From the NCBI GenBank assembly GCA_028875655.1, contig JAPPCX010000003.1, forward strand, positions 1 through 64,000: a stretch of DNA of 64,000 nt. Reading direction: 5' to 3'. The position numbers were made by a program, and so were the translations under genes. The notes beneath the pieces are model-generated. The model did no database searches. It was not told the origin of the DNA and worked only from the letters and a program-made list of their open reading frames with translations. The DNA is from Chloroflexota bacterium. Its GTDB lineage: Bacteria > Chloroflexota > Dehalococcoidia > Lucifugimonadales > UBA3495. Numbering within the stretch: position 1 is the stretch's first letter; each line of letters begins with the position of its first letter. This document shows positions 25,008-34,409 of this stretch, piece by piece.

Positions 25008-25994
25008 TCACAGCCGCCGGTAGATCTGCACACGGTGGCGGTAGCAGTCGGCCACGAACACGAGGCCGTCGTCGCTGACCGTAACCGCCGCCGGTCGGTA
25101 GAACCGCCGCTTCAGCTCGATGTTCTGTGTGGCCGCGTTCAGCTTTTCCTCGATGTCCGGGTTGGCGTCCAGGAAAGTCCTCGCCCACTTGGACGTGCCT
25201 GAATGTCCAATCAACGTGTCAACGACACGGCCATCTGAATCCAGAACTTGCACGCGATCCTTCCACCAGTCGCACACGTAGATGCGACCCTCCGAATCCA
25301 GCGTCAATCCGTTGGGCCGGGAAAACCCGTTGCCGCCGCCCCGCCCGTCAAACTCGGCGATGAACCTGCCGGCGGCGTCGAATTTCTGCACCCGGTCATT
25401 CCGCCAGTCGGTAACGTACACATCACCACCCCCGTCCACGGCTACGCCCCAGGGCATGCTGAACTGGCCCGGCCCTTCGCCTTCAGATCCCCAACCCGCC
25501 AAATACTCGCCGTCCGCCGTGAACCGCTGCACCCGGTGATTCAACGAGTCCACCACCAGCAGCGACCCGTCCGGCGCAAACGCCATGCCCGACGGCCGAT
25601 TCAGCTGCCCCGGCTCCGCGCCAAGCTCGCCCCAGCAGCGCAGAAACTCCCCTTCCGGCGTGAAAACGCTGATGCGGTGGGTGTTCTCGTCCGACAGGTA
25701 CAGGTTGCCGTCCGGCCCGAAACGGATTTCGGTTATCCAGATGAATTGGCCGGGCGCATCGCCCCAGCCGGAAAACTCGCCCACGTAGTCGCCGTCAAAG
25801 GTGCAGCGGCTGACTCGAACTCCCTCGGGTTGGTTTGGATTGGCCCGACTGGCGACATGGAGCAACCCATCCGGCCCCAGCGCCAGCGATACCGGCCCGC
25901 TGAACCCTGGCCCGCTGGCCGACAGCAATCCGATCACGTCATGGTACTGATACAGCCCCGCAACCGACACGGGATATTCAACGACGGTGCTCAT
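25008..25994 (-). CDS. NHL-repeat beta-propeller protein
   Basis: The 328-residue protein consists of about six NHL-type blades, each with a core like PDGNLYLSDENTHRISVF, PDGSLLVVDSLNHRVQRF, GGDVYVTDWRNDRVQKF or EGRIYVCDWWKDRVQVL. There is no signal peptide at the N-terminus. NHL propellers bind protein or RNA partners or act as sugar or lactone hydrolases; the role is unknown. The start at 25994 follows AGGTGATTTG. It lies just behind acyl-CoA dehydrogenase on the same strand. Confidence 0.85.
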   Translation of the reverse strand: MSTVVEYPVSVAGLYQYHDVIGLLSASGPGFSGPVSLALGPDGLLHVASRANPNQPEGVRVSRCTFDGDYVGEFSGWGDAPGQFIWITEIRFGPDGNLYLSDENTHRISVFTPEGEFLRCWGELGAEPGQLNRPSGMAFAPDGSLLVVDSLNHRVQRFTADGEYLAGWGSEGEGPGQFSMPWGVAVDGGGDVYVTDWRNDRVQKFDAAGRFIAEFDGRGGGNGFSRPNGLTLDSEGRIYVCDWWKDRVQVLDSDGRVVDTLIGHSGTSKWARTFLDANPDIEEKLNAATQNIELKRRFYRPAAVTVSDDGLVFVADCYRHRVQIYRRL

Positions 25995-26023
25995 CAAATC
26001 ACCTTCCTGCGTCCAAGTAATTA

Positions 26024-27232
26024 CTACGTCAACTCAATCGTAACCGCCGGCAGGCCGCACTCCAGCTTGCCGATGGTTTCCAGGCACCGGTCGTTGGCCG
26101 GCGGCATCACCGGACCGGACAGGGCGTCGCGCCGTAGCCGTTCCAACGGCGACGACTTCAGTAGTCCCCCGCCACCGGCCAATCTCATAGCCGCATCGGT
26201 TACTGACACGCCCACCTCGGCGCAATACTGTTTGGCCCGGTTCACCGCCAGGACCGCGCCCGTCGGGTCTGTGTTCCGGTCGGTCAGCGCGGCGTCCACC
26301 ACCAGCAGCCGGCCCGACTGTATCGCAACCGACATCTCACCGATGGCCCGTTGTGTGCTGGGGTGGTTGATGATTGCCCCGCCCTCGGGCGTCCAGGATT
26401 TCTCGCTGACGTAATCGGTGATGTAGCCGTAGGCCGCCTCTGCGATGCCCAGGTACACCGCCGCGTATCCTAACGAAAAGCTGCCCCAGTCGGCGCTCAG
26501 GATCCGACCCGGCGGCCCAAAGATGGCGTGAACCGGCGCCACGGTGTTGTAGGAAACCGTGTGGCTCGACGTCGCGCGCATACCCACCGCGTCCCATTGT
26601 TCCGTCACCGCAACGCCGCTCATGTCGCTGCGGATCATGGCCGAAACTATATTGTCCGAACCGCCGCCGCTGCCCGCGATGATGCCGGTGACGAAAAAGT
26701 AGTCTGCCGCGTCCGCCAACGAGCAGAAGTGCTTCGTGCCGGTCACGCGGTACCCGCCGCCGGCCTCAGGTGTGAATATGGTTGACAGCACGAACCGTTC
26801 TCGCGCCGACGCTCCGGGTTCGCTGGTGATCGACGCGAAAAGCTGCCCGTCGTCCACCGCCTCACGGAAGTACCAGTTCCGTTGCTCCGGCGTGCCCAGA
26901 CCGCCGACGAACGATCCCAGGACGTTGGTGTGCATGGCCAGCGTCAGCGCGGTGGATGGGCAGCCCCGCGCCACCGCCAGGATGCACATGGCGTAGGTGA
27001 GCGGATCCACCTCCGGCCCGCCGTACTCAGCCGGAACGCGCAGCGTCAGCAACCCGGCATCCCGCAGGTCGGCGTAGTTTTCTTTAGGAAACTCCGCCGC
27101 CGCATCGTAGCCCGCCGCCCGACCGGCAAACCGCTCGTTAGCCAGTTGGTCCGCCAACTCGATCAGCGCGATGGACTCGTCGCTCATCATCCGCGCCGCT
27201 GCCGACGGTATTGGTTCCAGGCGGATAATCAT
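26024..27232 (-). CDS. Acyl-CoA dehydrogenase family protein
   Basis: A 402-residue flavoprotein of the acyl-CoA dehydrogenase fold. The N-terminal domain has LTLRVPAEYGGPEVDPLTYA, the middle part has SITSEPGASARERFVL and the VTGTKHFCSLADAADYFFVTG segment, and the C-terminal helical part begins near ASAD/SLGYAAVYLGIAEAAYGY. The fatty acyl substrate is not predictable; some members in this clade are dibenzothiophene or nitroalkane monooxygenase-like. It sits between the NHL propeller and DUF1800 genes on the minus strand. Confidence 0.83.
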   Translation of the reverse strand: MIIRLEPIPSAAARMMSDESIALIELADQLANERFAGRAAGYDAAAEFPKENYADLRDAGLLTLRVPAEYGGPEVDPLTYAMCILAVARGCPSTALTLAMHTNVLGSFVGGLGTPEQRNWYFREAVDDGQLFASITSEPGASARERFVLSTIFTPEAGGGYRVTGTKHFCSLADAADYFFVTGIIAGSGGGSDNIVSAMIRSDMSGVAVTEQWDAVGMRATSSHTVSYNTVAPVHAIFGPPGRILSADWGSFSLGYAAVYLGIAEAAYGYITDYVSEKSWTPEGGAIINHPSTQRAIGEMSVAIQSGRLLVVDAALTDRNTDPTGAVLAVNRAKQYCAEVGVSVTDAAMRLAGGGGLLKSSPLERLRRDALSGPVMPPANDRCLETIGKLECGLPAVTIELT

Positions 27233-27281
27233 GCTCGAATATCCTGAGCGGCGAGGTACATGGCTATCTTGCCGCCGCCAG

Positions 27282-28730
27282 TTACGCGAACTGGTATTCC
27301 CGCGTTGACCCGATCATGCGCAGCGCGTTCAGGATCACCGATTCCAAATCCGCCCCGTTTTCCAGCAGTTCCGCCGCTTGCGCCACCAGCGCCGTCCGGT
27401 TGTCTTCCCGCAGCGCGACGCAACCCAGCAACTCAAGGCACCCGTCCACGATGCTGGCGGCGTCCAAGCCTGACTCCTGTTCCAGCAGCGCGCCCACGAT
27501 GTTCCGCACTCCCCGGTGCGAGGGATTGCCCAACTCGTCTGCCACAAAGTTGATGCGCTCCACCATGCTGCCGCTGTCGATCCACTCCTTGCCGGTGTGC
27601 CAGCCCTCCACCGACGGCGGATTCAGCAGGTCCTGGTTCATGTACCGGCACTCCAACGCGGTGTCCATGACGCCCGTTCTGGGGAATTTCAGATCGCCCA
27701 CCAGGTGCAGCGTGCCCACAACTACCTCGGCCGGGCTTTTCACGCGAGCGAACCGCGCGGCCTCCGACTTGAAGAAATCCGACGTGAATAACACCTTCAA
27801 CATCGAGCGGATGTCGTAGCCCGACCGGAAATACTCGGCTTCCAGCAGGGCGATGGCATCCGGATCGGCCGGCGGCGTGTTCTGCCAGGCCGGAACCTGC
27901 ACGTCGTCGGCTACGAAGAAGTTGTACATGTGGCGGCTGATGAACCGCGCCGTGGACGGCTGCCGGCAGATGATCTCAATGATGTCGTCGCCGTTGAAGT
28001 TGCCCGTTTCGCCCTGGAAAGTCTTGATGCCGTCGTCATGGTCGTCGGGGTCGTAGCGGAAGAGCCACGGCGTCTTGCCGAAGGGGATGCTGGCCACGTT
28101 GTCGTCGTCGATGGTCCAGCCGGTGAAGGCCCGCGCCGCCTCCTGCACATCGTCCTCGGTGTAGTTTTCCTTGCCGTCCATACCCACGCCCATGGAGAAC
28201 AGTTCCAACAGCTCCCGGCCCCAGTTCTCGTTGATGGCGTCCTTGTGGTTAAAGTTGTTGTCCAGCCAGAAAATCATCGCCGGGTCGCGAGCCAGCCGCT
28301 CCAGCAGCATGCGGAAACTGCCCAGGCCGTATTCCCGGAACATGTCAATCTGGTTCAGCATGGTCTTCTCGTGCAGCACCTTTGCCAGCCCGGTGGCAAA
28401 GACGCCGTGCCAGAACAGCGCAACCTTCTCCTGCAAAGGCCGCGTCGCGGCGCTGCCGTTCATCCGGTACACCGTCTCGGTCAGCGCGCCCTCGATGTTG
28501 CGGCTCTCCTTCCAGTCGATGTAGTACCGCTCGATGATGTCTTCGTCCAGGCCCGGCTGGGCCTCGGGATGCAGCAGCCATTCCACCGTGGCGTCGTAAC
28601 CCCACCCGCAGTACTTGTCCAGTTCGGCAGGCGTCGCGCCGAAACCCGCTCGCCGCACGAGGTGTGCGATCAGGGCTCGGTGGGAACTCTGGATGTCATT
28701 CGTATCGGCGTTAGCGCTGACCATAGTCAT
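27282..28730 (-). CDS. DUF1800 family protein
   Basis: The roughly 482-residue protein shows the DUF1800 pattern: HLVRRAGFGATPAELDKYCGWGYDATVEWLL, the LFWHGVFATGLAKVL segment, REYGLGSFRMLLERLARDPAMIFWLDN, NENWGRELLELFSMG and a late PPSVEGWHTGKEWIDS. The function is unknown; related proteins occur with DUF1501 sulfatase-like partners, absent here. No signal peptide is evident from 28730. An earlier start at 28820 is possible. Confidence 0.82.
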   Translation of the reverse strand: MTMVSANADTNDIQSSHRALIAHLVRRAGFGATPAELDKYCGWGYDATVEWLLHPEAQPGLDEDIIERYYIDWKESRNIEGALTETVYRMNGSAATRPLQEKVALFWHGVFATGLAKVLHEKTMLNQIDMFREYGLGSFRMLLERLARDPAMIFWLDNNFNHKDAINENWGRELLELFSMGVGMDGKENYTEDDVQEAARAFTGWTIDDDNVASIPFGKTPWLFRYDPDDHDDGIKTFQGETGNFNGDDIIEIICRQPSTARFISRHMYNFFVADDVQVPAWQNTPPADPDAIALLEAEYFRSGYDIRSMLKVLFTSDFFKSEAARFARVKSPAEVVVGTLHLVGDLKFPRTGVMDTALECRYMNQDLLNPPSVEGWHTGKEWIDSGSMVERINFVADELGNPSHRGVRNIVGALLEQESGLDAASIVDGCLELLGCVALREDNRTALVAQAAELLENGADLESVILNALRMIGSTREYQFA

Positions 28731-28952
28731 CAGAACAACCTCAGCGTCCGTTTGTGTCGTGGGATGAGTTTGCGAAATCATACCACAGGCGCCGGCGTGT
28801 CTCATTATCGGCATTGACAACCTTCGGCCGTCGGCGCACTATGTTGCGGCCCGGCTCCTCGCGAAAAATGAGGTTCGGGGGCATCATCCAAGCCGCCAAC
28901 CCGGTTCGAGGGTATCTTCATTTTCGGCATCAGACTCCCCCGCCCACGCACC

Positions 28953-30176
28953 ATGGACTCGTGGGTGGCGTACCGGGACTTCCGCTTCCTCTGGTTTGCC
29001 AACTTCTGCGCTTTCACCGGCCAGTGGCTCCAGCTGTTGAGCATCGGATGGTTGGTCAAGGAGTTGTCCGCCGGTTCGGGTGTGGGCGGTCTCCTCGTGC
29101 TGTCGGCCAGCGCGCTCAACACCTTGCCCGGCCTGGCGGTCAACCCGCTCACCGGCGTCCTGGGCGATCGGCTGGACCGGCGCAAACTCGCCATCGTCGT
29201 GCAGTCCATCGCGGCGGCGCTGGCCCTGGGTTTCGCCTTCCTGGTCGATTCCAACTACATCCGGCCGTGGCATGCCTACGCCTACGTCCTGACCTCCGGC
29301 TGCTGCCTGGCCATCACCCAGCCGATCCAGCAGGTGATGATCTCCAACACGGTGCCCCGGGGCGCGCTCACCAACGCCTACGCCATCAACACCCTTACCG
29401 TCACCGGCACCCGCGTCTTCGGCCCTTTTGTTGGCGGCATCCTCATCGCCAGCATCGGGTTTTTCTGGAATTTCGCCATGGAGGCCGCGTTGTACCTGGG
29501 CGTGGTGCTGATGCTGGTCCCCATGCGCACCCCCTACACATCGAATGAGCCGGCCGGTCCGAGCCGGCGTATCACCCCCATCGCCGACATACGCGACGGC
29601 CTGCTGCATCTGTGGCGTCAGCAGCGCGAGGTGCTGGAAATCGCGCTGATTTCAGTCATCCCGAACACCATTCTCCACCCGCTGTGGTTCCTGCTGCCCC
29701 TGTTTACGGTGGAGGTGCTCCAAGCCCACGCCGACATGGGCGGCTATCTGCTGGCCGTCACCGGCGTCGGCGGGTTGATCTCCACCCTCTGCATCGCCAC
29801 CTGGGGATTCCCATTTCGTCGCGGCCCTATTCTCGTGGCGACCTGTATCCTCGGATCCCTCAGCACCATGCTGTTTTCGCAGTGCTCGTGGCTCTGGGCG
29901 GCATTCATAGTGCTGGCCGTCATGTCATTCTTCCAAGCGTACTTCCGCACCACCGCCGGCACCCTGGTGCTCACCATCGTCCCCGACCAGTATCGCGCGC
30001 GCACCATGGCCCTGCTCGCCTACGAGCGTTCCTCCCTGATCGGCGTCAGCATCCTCGTGGGCATCCTCGCCGACTTCACTTCCGCGTCCATCGCCATACT
30101 CGCCATCGGAGCCCTGGGCCTGAGCCTCTCCCTCGCGTGTCTGGCCACCCTGCGCCGCGTCCGCGCCCTGCAGTAA
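28953..30176 (+). CDS. MFS transporter (MFS_3/DUF894-like), copy 1
   Basis: A 407-residue, roughly 12-segment major facilitator. The loop 2/3 motif is GVLGDRLDRRKLAI and the first transmembrane region is preceded by DSWVAYRDFRFLWFANFCAFTGQWLQLL. This subfamily (enterobactin exporter-like, MFS_3) exports small molecules of unknown identity. It is followed 11 bases later by a close paralog at 30188 sharing the whole plan, including PRG/PRD and the VTGTR(V/I)FGPF motif. Confidence 0.85.
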   Translation: MDSWVAYRDFRFLWFANFCAFTGQWLQLLSIGWLVKELSAGSGVGGLLVLSASALNTLPGLAVNPLTGVLGDRLDRRKLAIVVQSIAAALALGFAFLVDSNYIRPWHAYAYVLTSGCCLAITQPIQQVMISNTVPRGALTNAYAINTLTVTGTRVFGPFVGGILIASIGFFWNFAMEAALYLGVVLMLVPMRTPYTSNEPAGPSRRITPIADIRDGLLHLWRQQREVLEIALISVIPNTILHPLWFLLPLFTVEVLQAHADMGGYLLAVTGVGGLISTLCIATWGFPFRRGPILVATCILGSLSTMLFSQCSWLWAAFIVLAVMSFFQAYFRTTAGTLVLTIVPDQYRARTMALLAYERSSLIGVSILVGILADFTSASIAILAIGALGLSLSLACLATLRRVRALQ

Positions 30177-30187
30177 GAGGAACCGCT

Positions 30188-31429
30188 TTGCGCCTGCCCC
30201 GACTGCACACCCTGGACGCCTGGCTGGGCTACCGCAACTACCGCCTGCTGTGGTGCGGCAACTTCTTCGCCAACAGTGCCCAGTGGTTGCAGTTGCTCAG
30301 CGTGGGCTGGCTGGTGCGCGAGCTTTCCGAGGGTTCAGCCGTCGCCGGCCTGCTGGTCGTAACGGTCGGCGGCATCAACACCCTGCCCGGCCTGATCGTC
30401 GGCCCCTGGGGCGGTGTCCTCAGCGACCGTTTCGACCGCCGCCGGCTGGTGATTACCTTCCAGTTAATCATGTGCGCCCTGGCGTTCAGCTTCGCGCTGC
30501 TGGTGCTGTCAGACCGGGTTACCATCTGGCACGCTTACCTCTACGTGATCCTGGCCGGGGTTTGCCATTCCATCGCGCAGCCCATGCGCCAGGCCCTGGT
30601 CGCCGCCACCGTGCCTCGGGACATGCTGGGCAACGCCCTGGCCGCCAACGTCCTCACCATCACCGGCACCCGCATCTTCGGTCCCTTCATCGGCGGCATC
30701 CTGATTTTCACCCTGGGGTTTTTCTGGAATTTCACCATCGAGGCCTGCCTTTATCTAGCGAACGTGATGATGCTGTGGCCGATGCGCACTCCGTACTATC
30801 GGCCCGGCGACGCCCGCGCACGCGGCTCCGCCATCGCCAACATGGTGGAGGGCATCCGTTACGTCTGGAGCGGAGAGCGGGCCATATTCCAGATGATTCT
30901 CCTGTCGATCATCCCCAACATCATCCTCCATCCCACGTGGTTCCTGTTCCCCGTTTTCACCACCGACGTGCTCATGCGCGAGGCCGACGTGGGCGGCTAT
31001 CTGCTGGCCGTAACCGGCGTCGGCGGATTTCTGGCCGCCCTGTTCATGGCGTCCTTCGGGTTCGTTTTCGACAAGGGCAAGGTGGTGCTGGGGGCCGCCG
31101 TCGCCAGTTCCATAACCTGTGTGCTGTTTGCCTATTCGCACTGGATGGCGGTGGCCTTCATCGTCATCGCGGCCATGGCGTTCAGCCAGGCGGTATTCCG
31201 CACCACGCGCGGCACGCTGATCCAGACCCTGGCGCCGGACCGGCTGCGCGGCCGCCTGACCAGCCTGCAAAGCTTCGACCGGGGATTCCTGGTGGTCGCC
31301 AGCCTGGGGGTGGGCGCCCTGTCCGACGCCACGTCGCCGGTGACGGCCATCGCCATCGTCGGCGCGCTGGGGCTGGTCCTCTCCATAATCTGCACCGCCA
31401 CCCTGGGCCGCGTGCGACGGCTGCCTTAG
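30188..31429 (+). CDS. MFS transporter (MFS_3/DUF894-like), copy 2
   Basis: The 413-residue product is a paralog of the preceding MFS protein: LDAWLGYRNYRLLWCGNFFANSAQWLQLL, GGVLSDRFDRRRLVI, TGTRIFGPFIGGIL, GFFWNF. Start is TTG at 30188 with GAGGAACC before it; the longer frame to 29612 lies inside copy 1 and is not real. The tandem paralogs may form a heterodimer or serve related substrates. Confidence 0.85.
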   Translation: MRLPRLHTLDAWLGYRNYRLLWCGNFFANSAQWLQLLSVGWLVRELSEGSAVAGLLVVTVGGINTLPGLIVGPWGGVLSDRFDRRRLVITFQLIMCALAFSFALLVLSDRVTIWHAYLYVILAGVCHSIAQPMRQALVAATVPRDMLGNALAANVLTITGTRIFGPFIGGILIFTLGFFWNFTIEACLYLANVMMLWPMRTPYYRPGDARARGSAIANMVEGIRYVWSGERAIFQMILLSIIPNIILHPTWFLFPVFTTDVLMREADVGGYLLAVTGVGGFLAALFMASFGFVFDKGKVVLGAAVASSITCVLFAYSHWMAVAFIVIAAMAFSQAVFRTTRGTLIQTLAPDRLRGRLTSLQSFDRGFLVVASLGVGALSDATSPVTAIAIVGALGLVLSIICTATLGRVRRLP

Positions 31430-31511
31430 AGGGCGTCCAAAACGCCGGGCGCGTGGTTCGCTGGCAGCGGGGTTGGTAAACTGCACTGCCACGACCGGAA
31501 AGAGGTGAACC

Positions 31512-32687
31512 ATGACCAGATCTCCCGCCACCCGCATCCAGCGAGTACAACCCCCGGCGACCCTGGCCGCCGGCGAAAAAGCCCGACAGCTGGCCCGGCA
31601 GGGTCACGACGTAATTGACCTGGGTCAGTCGAGTCCGCACCACGTGACCCCCCGGCACATCATCGACGCTGGGGTTGCGGCCCTCAACGCCGGCCATACC
31701 AACATCAGCTCGTCCCGCGGCCTGCCCGAGCTGCGCCACGCCATGGCCGCCAAGCTGGCCGCCCACAACGCCCGCGCCATTGATCCCGACGGTGATATCC
31801 TGGTAACTCCCGGCAGCAAGATGGGCCTGTACGAGGCCATCAACGCCTACGTCGAGGCCGGCGACGAAGCGCTGGTGCTCGAGCCCACCTGGGTCAGCTT
31901 CGCCCAGCAGGTGGAGATGGCCGAGGGCGTGCCCGTAGCCGTGCCTCTCAGCGAGGAAGAGGAGTACCACATCAGCTACGAGCAGTTGAGGGAGTACGTC
32001 ACCCCGCGCACCAAGCTGATCGTCATCAACAACCCCAACAATCCCACCGGCCGGGTGTACACCGAGGAGGAACTGGCGGCCGTGGCGCGTCTGGCCCGGG
32101 AGCGCGACCTGCTGGTGCTCTGCGACGAGACCTACGAGTACTTCCTCTACGACTCCAACCGGCACGTCACCATCGCGAACCTGGAGGGCATGGCGGAACG
32201 CACCCTCACCAGTTACACCTTCACCAAGGCTTATTCGATGTCCGGCTGGCGGTTGGGCTGTATCGTGGGTCAGTCGAACCTGCTGGAACCGCTGCTGAAA
32301 ATCCAGGAGCAAACGGCCAGTTTCGTTTCTCCCTTTGTACAGATGGCCGGGGTGGCCGCCCTCGAAGGCCCCCAGGATCACCTGACCAGGTGGCGCGAGG
32401 ACTGCGACGAACTGCGCGCGCGCTGCGCCGACCGGCTGTCCCAGTTTCCCGGCGTACACTGTCCGCGGCCCGAGGGGGCTACTTTCCTGTTCCCCCGCTA
32501 CGCGGTGGACGTGTCGTCCACGGCGATGGCCGAGCTGTTGGTGGAGCGGGAAGGAGTGGTGGTAACCCCCGGCATCGGATTTGGCGAAAGCGGAGAGAGC
32601 CACTTCCGCATTGCCTTGATGCGGTCTCCCGCCGACCGGGTTCTGGAAGGAGTGGAACGCATCGCGCGAGTCCTGGAAACGCTCTAG
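31512..32687 (+). CDS. PLP-dependent aminotransferase, class I/II
   Basis: A 391-residue fold-type I aminotransferase. It shows the substrate-binding ISSSRGLPELR region, the NNPNNPTGRVYTEEEL motif, DETYEYFLYD, and the pyridoxal lysine in SYTFTKAYSMSGWRLG. The substrate is probably an aspartate/aromatic amino acid or similar. The start has a GAGG site. It follows the two MFS genes by 82 bases and is followed by a REP-like repeat pair. Confidence 0.87.
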   Translation: MTRSPATRIQRVQPPATLAAGEKARQLARQGHDVIDLGQSSPHHVTPRHIIDAGVAALNAGHTNISSSRGLPELRHAMAAKLAAHNARAIDPDGDILVTPGSKMGLYEAINAYVEAGDEALVLEPTWVSFAQQVEMAEGVPVAVPLSEEEEYHISYEQLREYVTPRTKLIVINNPNNPTGRVYTEEELAAVARLARERDLLVLCDETYEYFLYDSNRHVTIANLEGMAERTLTSYTFTKAYSMSGWRLGCIVGQSNLLEPLLKIQEQTASFVSPFVQMAGVAALEGPQDHLTRWREDCDELRARCADRLSQFPGVHCPRPEGATFLFPRYAVDVSSTAMAELLVEREGVVVTPGIGFGESGESHFRIALMRSPADRVLEGVERIARVLETL

Positions 32688-32742
32688 CGTGAGTCAATCC
32701 GTAGGGTTCCTCCAAAGTTACTTCATCATTCCCGAGTTACTC

Positions 32743-32822
32743 CGTCATTCCCGCGAAGGCGGGAATCCAGGAAGTCGTTGCGTTTGGACTGCTCCGGATT
32801 CCGGCTTTCGCCGGAATGACGG
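32743..32822. repeat. Inverted pair of REP-like palindromes
   Basis: The first unit (32747-32766) is ATTCCCGC-GAAG-GCGGGAAT. The second (32798-32817) is ATTCCGGC-TTTC-GCCGGAAT, lying in the opposite orientation with the CGTC flank outward. The pair sits in the 204-base gap between the aminotransferase and the next MFS gene and resembles BIME-type intergenic repeats. Either could act as a weak terminator. Confidence 0.7.
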
Positions 32823-32891
32823 TTGGGGATGATATGATAGTAGGCCGCCGCTCTAATTGTCGCCGCTGTTGCATTTCCCGCCCACGCTGCT

Positions 32892-34400
32892 TTGATTCAA
32901 CGCATCACATCCAGTCCCGCCTACAGATGGTGGAACTTCTGGACCATCGCCACCGGCACCTTCTTCTCCGTCGTTGACCACGGCAGCGTGCTCATTGCCC
33001 TGCCGGGGATCGAGTCGCACTTCGACGCCACGCTGGAATCCGTCCAATGGGTCGTGGTTGCCTACGCTCTGGTTATCAGCGTCCTGCTGCTGCCCATGGG
33101 CCGCCTGGGCGACGTCGTCGGTCGGCGGCGGGTGTATATCACGGGCACCGCCATCTTCGTGATTGCCTCGCTGGGAGCGACTTTCGCCCCGTCCCTGGAA
33201 ATCCTGGTTGCCATGCGCGTCTGCAAGGGCATCGGCGCCGGAATGGTGCAGGGCTGTGGCATGGGCATGATGCTCGCTGCCTTCTCCGACTCCGAGCGAG
33301 GCAAAGCCCTGGGGACGCATCTGAGCGTGGTGGGAATGGGCGCCATCGCCGGGCCGGCAATCGGCGGATTCCTGGTCGCCTACCTGGGCTGGCAATCAGT
33401 GTTCTTTGTGAACGTGCCCGCCGGGTGCATCGTGCTGGCGCTGTCCTGGTTCCTGCTGGAACGCGGTCCCGTCGTCGGGCAGGGCCGCCCGCGCAGCTCG
33501 ACCTTTGATTGGGCCGGCGCGGGGGTGTCCGGCGTCATCCTTCTGGTCCTGTTGTTGGTGGTGGGCAACGGCAACAGCCTGGGCTGGCAGTCTGCCCCGG
33601 TCATCGTCGGCGGGACTGCCGTGGCCATCGGCATGGCGTTCTTCGTCTGGTGGGAGTTGAAAACGGCATCGCCAATGCTGGACCTGCGTCTGTTCGCCAA
33701 TCGCGTCTTCGGTATCGGCGCGGCGGCGGCGTGGCTCTCGTTCTTTGGCACCTCGGCCGCCCGGTTCCTGATGCCCTTTTACCTACAGCGCGTGCTGGGC
33801 TATTCGCCGGAGCAGGTGGGGCTGATGATGATTCCGGCGGCGCTGTGCATGGTGATTCTGGGGCCGCCCAGCGGTCGCCTTTCCGACCGTTTCGGCTGGC
33901 AGGCGCTCACCGTGATTGGCCTTGCCATGAGCGCGGCCGGCGCGCTGGTGCTGGCGTTCGCCCTCCAGGAACGGTCGGCGGTGTGGTTCGTCATCGCCAC
34001 TATGATGATGCAGAGCGCCGGGAACGCCGTGTTCAACTCCCCCAACAGCAGCAGCATCATCAGCGTGGTGGACCGGAGCCGCTACGGGGTGGTGTCGGCC
34101 CTGACGCAACTGATCCGCAATTCCGCCAATGTGGTCAGCGTGGCGGTGTCCACCACCATCGTCGTATCTACCATGGCGACCTACGGCGTGGAGCCCAAGC
34201 TGGAAGCCGTCAACCCCAGCGTCGCAACGGCTTTCGTCGCCGGATTGCGCTGGGCCTACCTGGCCATGGGCTGCGCGGTGGGAACCGGTGTGGTCATATC
34301 GCTATACCGCGCTGTTACCTCTCGCCGCCCGACGCAGCCGTCCGCGCCGGTATCACAGGCTGAGCCGTCGCCCTCGGCCAGTGGCAACGGCGACGGCTGA
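32892..34400 (+). CDS. MFS drug-efflux transporter (DHA2/EmrB-QacA type)
   Basis: A 502-residue protein with about 14 hydrophobic segments. It has the loop motif GRLGDVVGRRRVYI and the motif C-type stretch GMGAIAGPAIGGFLV typical of drug:H+ antiporters, with VNVPAGCIVLALSWFLL following. Start is TTG at 32892; no ATG in the region gives a better beginning. It is a single gene ending 9 bases before the convergent LLM gene. Confidence 0.87.
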   Translation: MIQRITSSPAYRWWNFWTIATGTFFSVVDHGSVLIALPGIESHFDATLESVQWVVVAYALVISVLLLPMGRLGDVVGRRRVYITGTAIFVIASLGATFAPSLEILVAMRVCKGIGAGMVQGCGMGMMLAAFSDSERGKALGTHLSVVGMGAIAGPAIGGFLVAYLGWQSVFFVNVPAGCIVLALSWFLLERGPVVGQGRPRSSTFDWAGAGVSGVILLVLLLVVGNGNSLGWQSAPVIVGGTAVAIGMAFFVWWELKTASPMLDLRLFANRVFGIGAAAAWLSFFGTSAARFLMPFYLQRVLGYSPEQVGLMMIPAALCMVILGPPSGRLSDRFGWQALTVIGLAMSAAGALVLAFALQERSAVWFVIATMMMQSAGNAVFNSPNSSSIISVVDRSRYGVVSALTQLIRNSANVVSVAVSTTIVVSTMATYGVEPKLEAVNPSVATAFVAGLRWAYLAMGCAVGTGVVISLYRAVTSRRPTQPSAPVSQAEPSPSASGNGDG

Positions 34401-34409
34401 CCATACCCG

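Noticed and set aside
29612-30187. Upstream extension of the second MFS gene
   Set aside because: That frame runs through the first MFS gene; the TTG at 30188 has a fitting ribosome site and family-like start.
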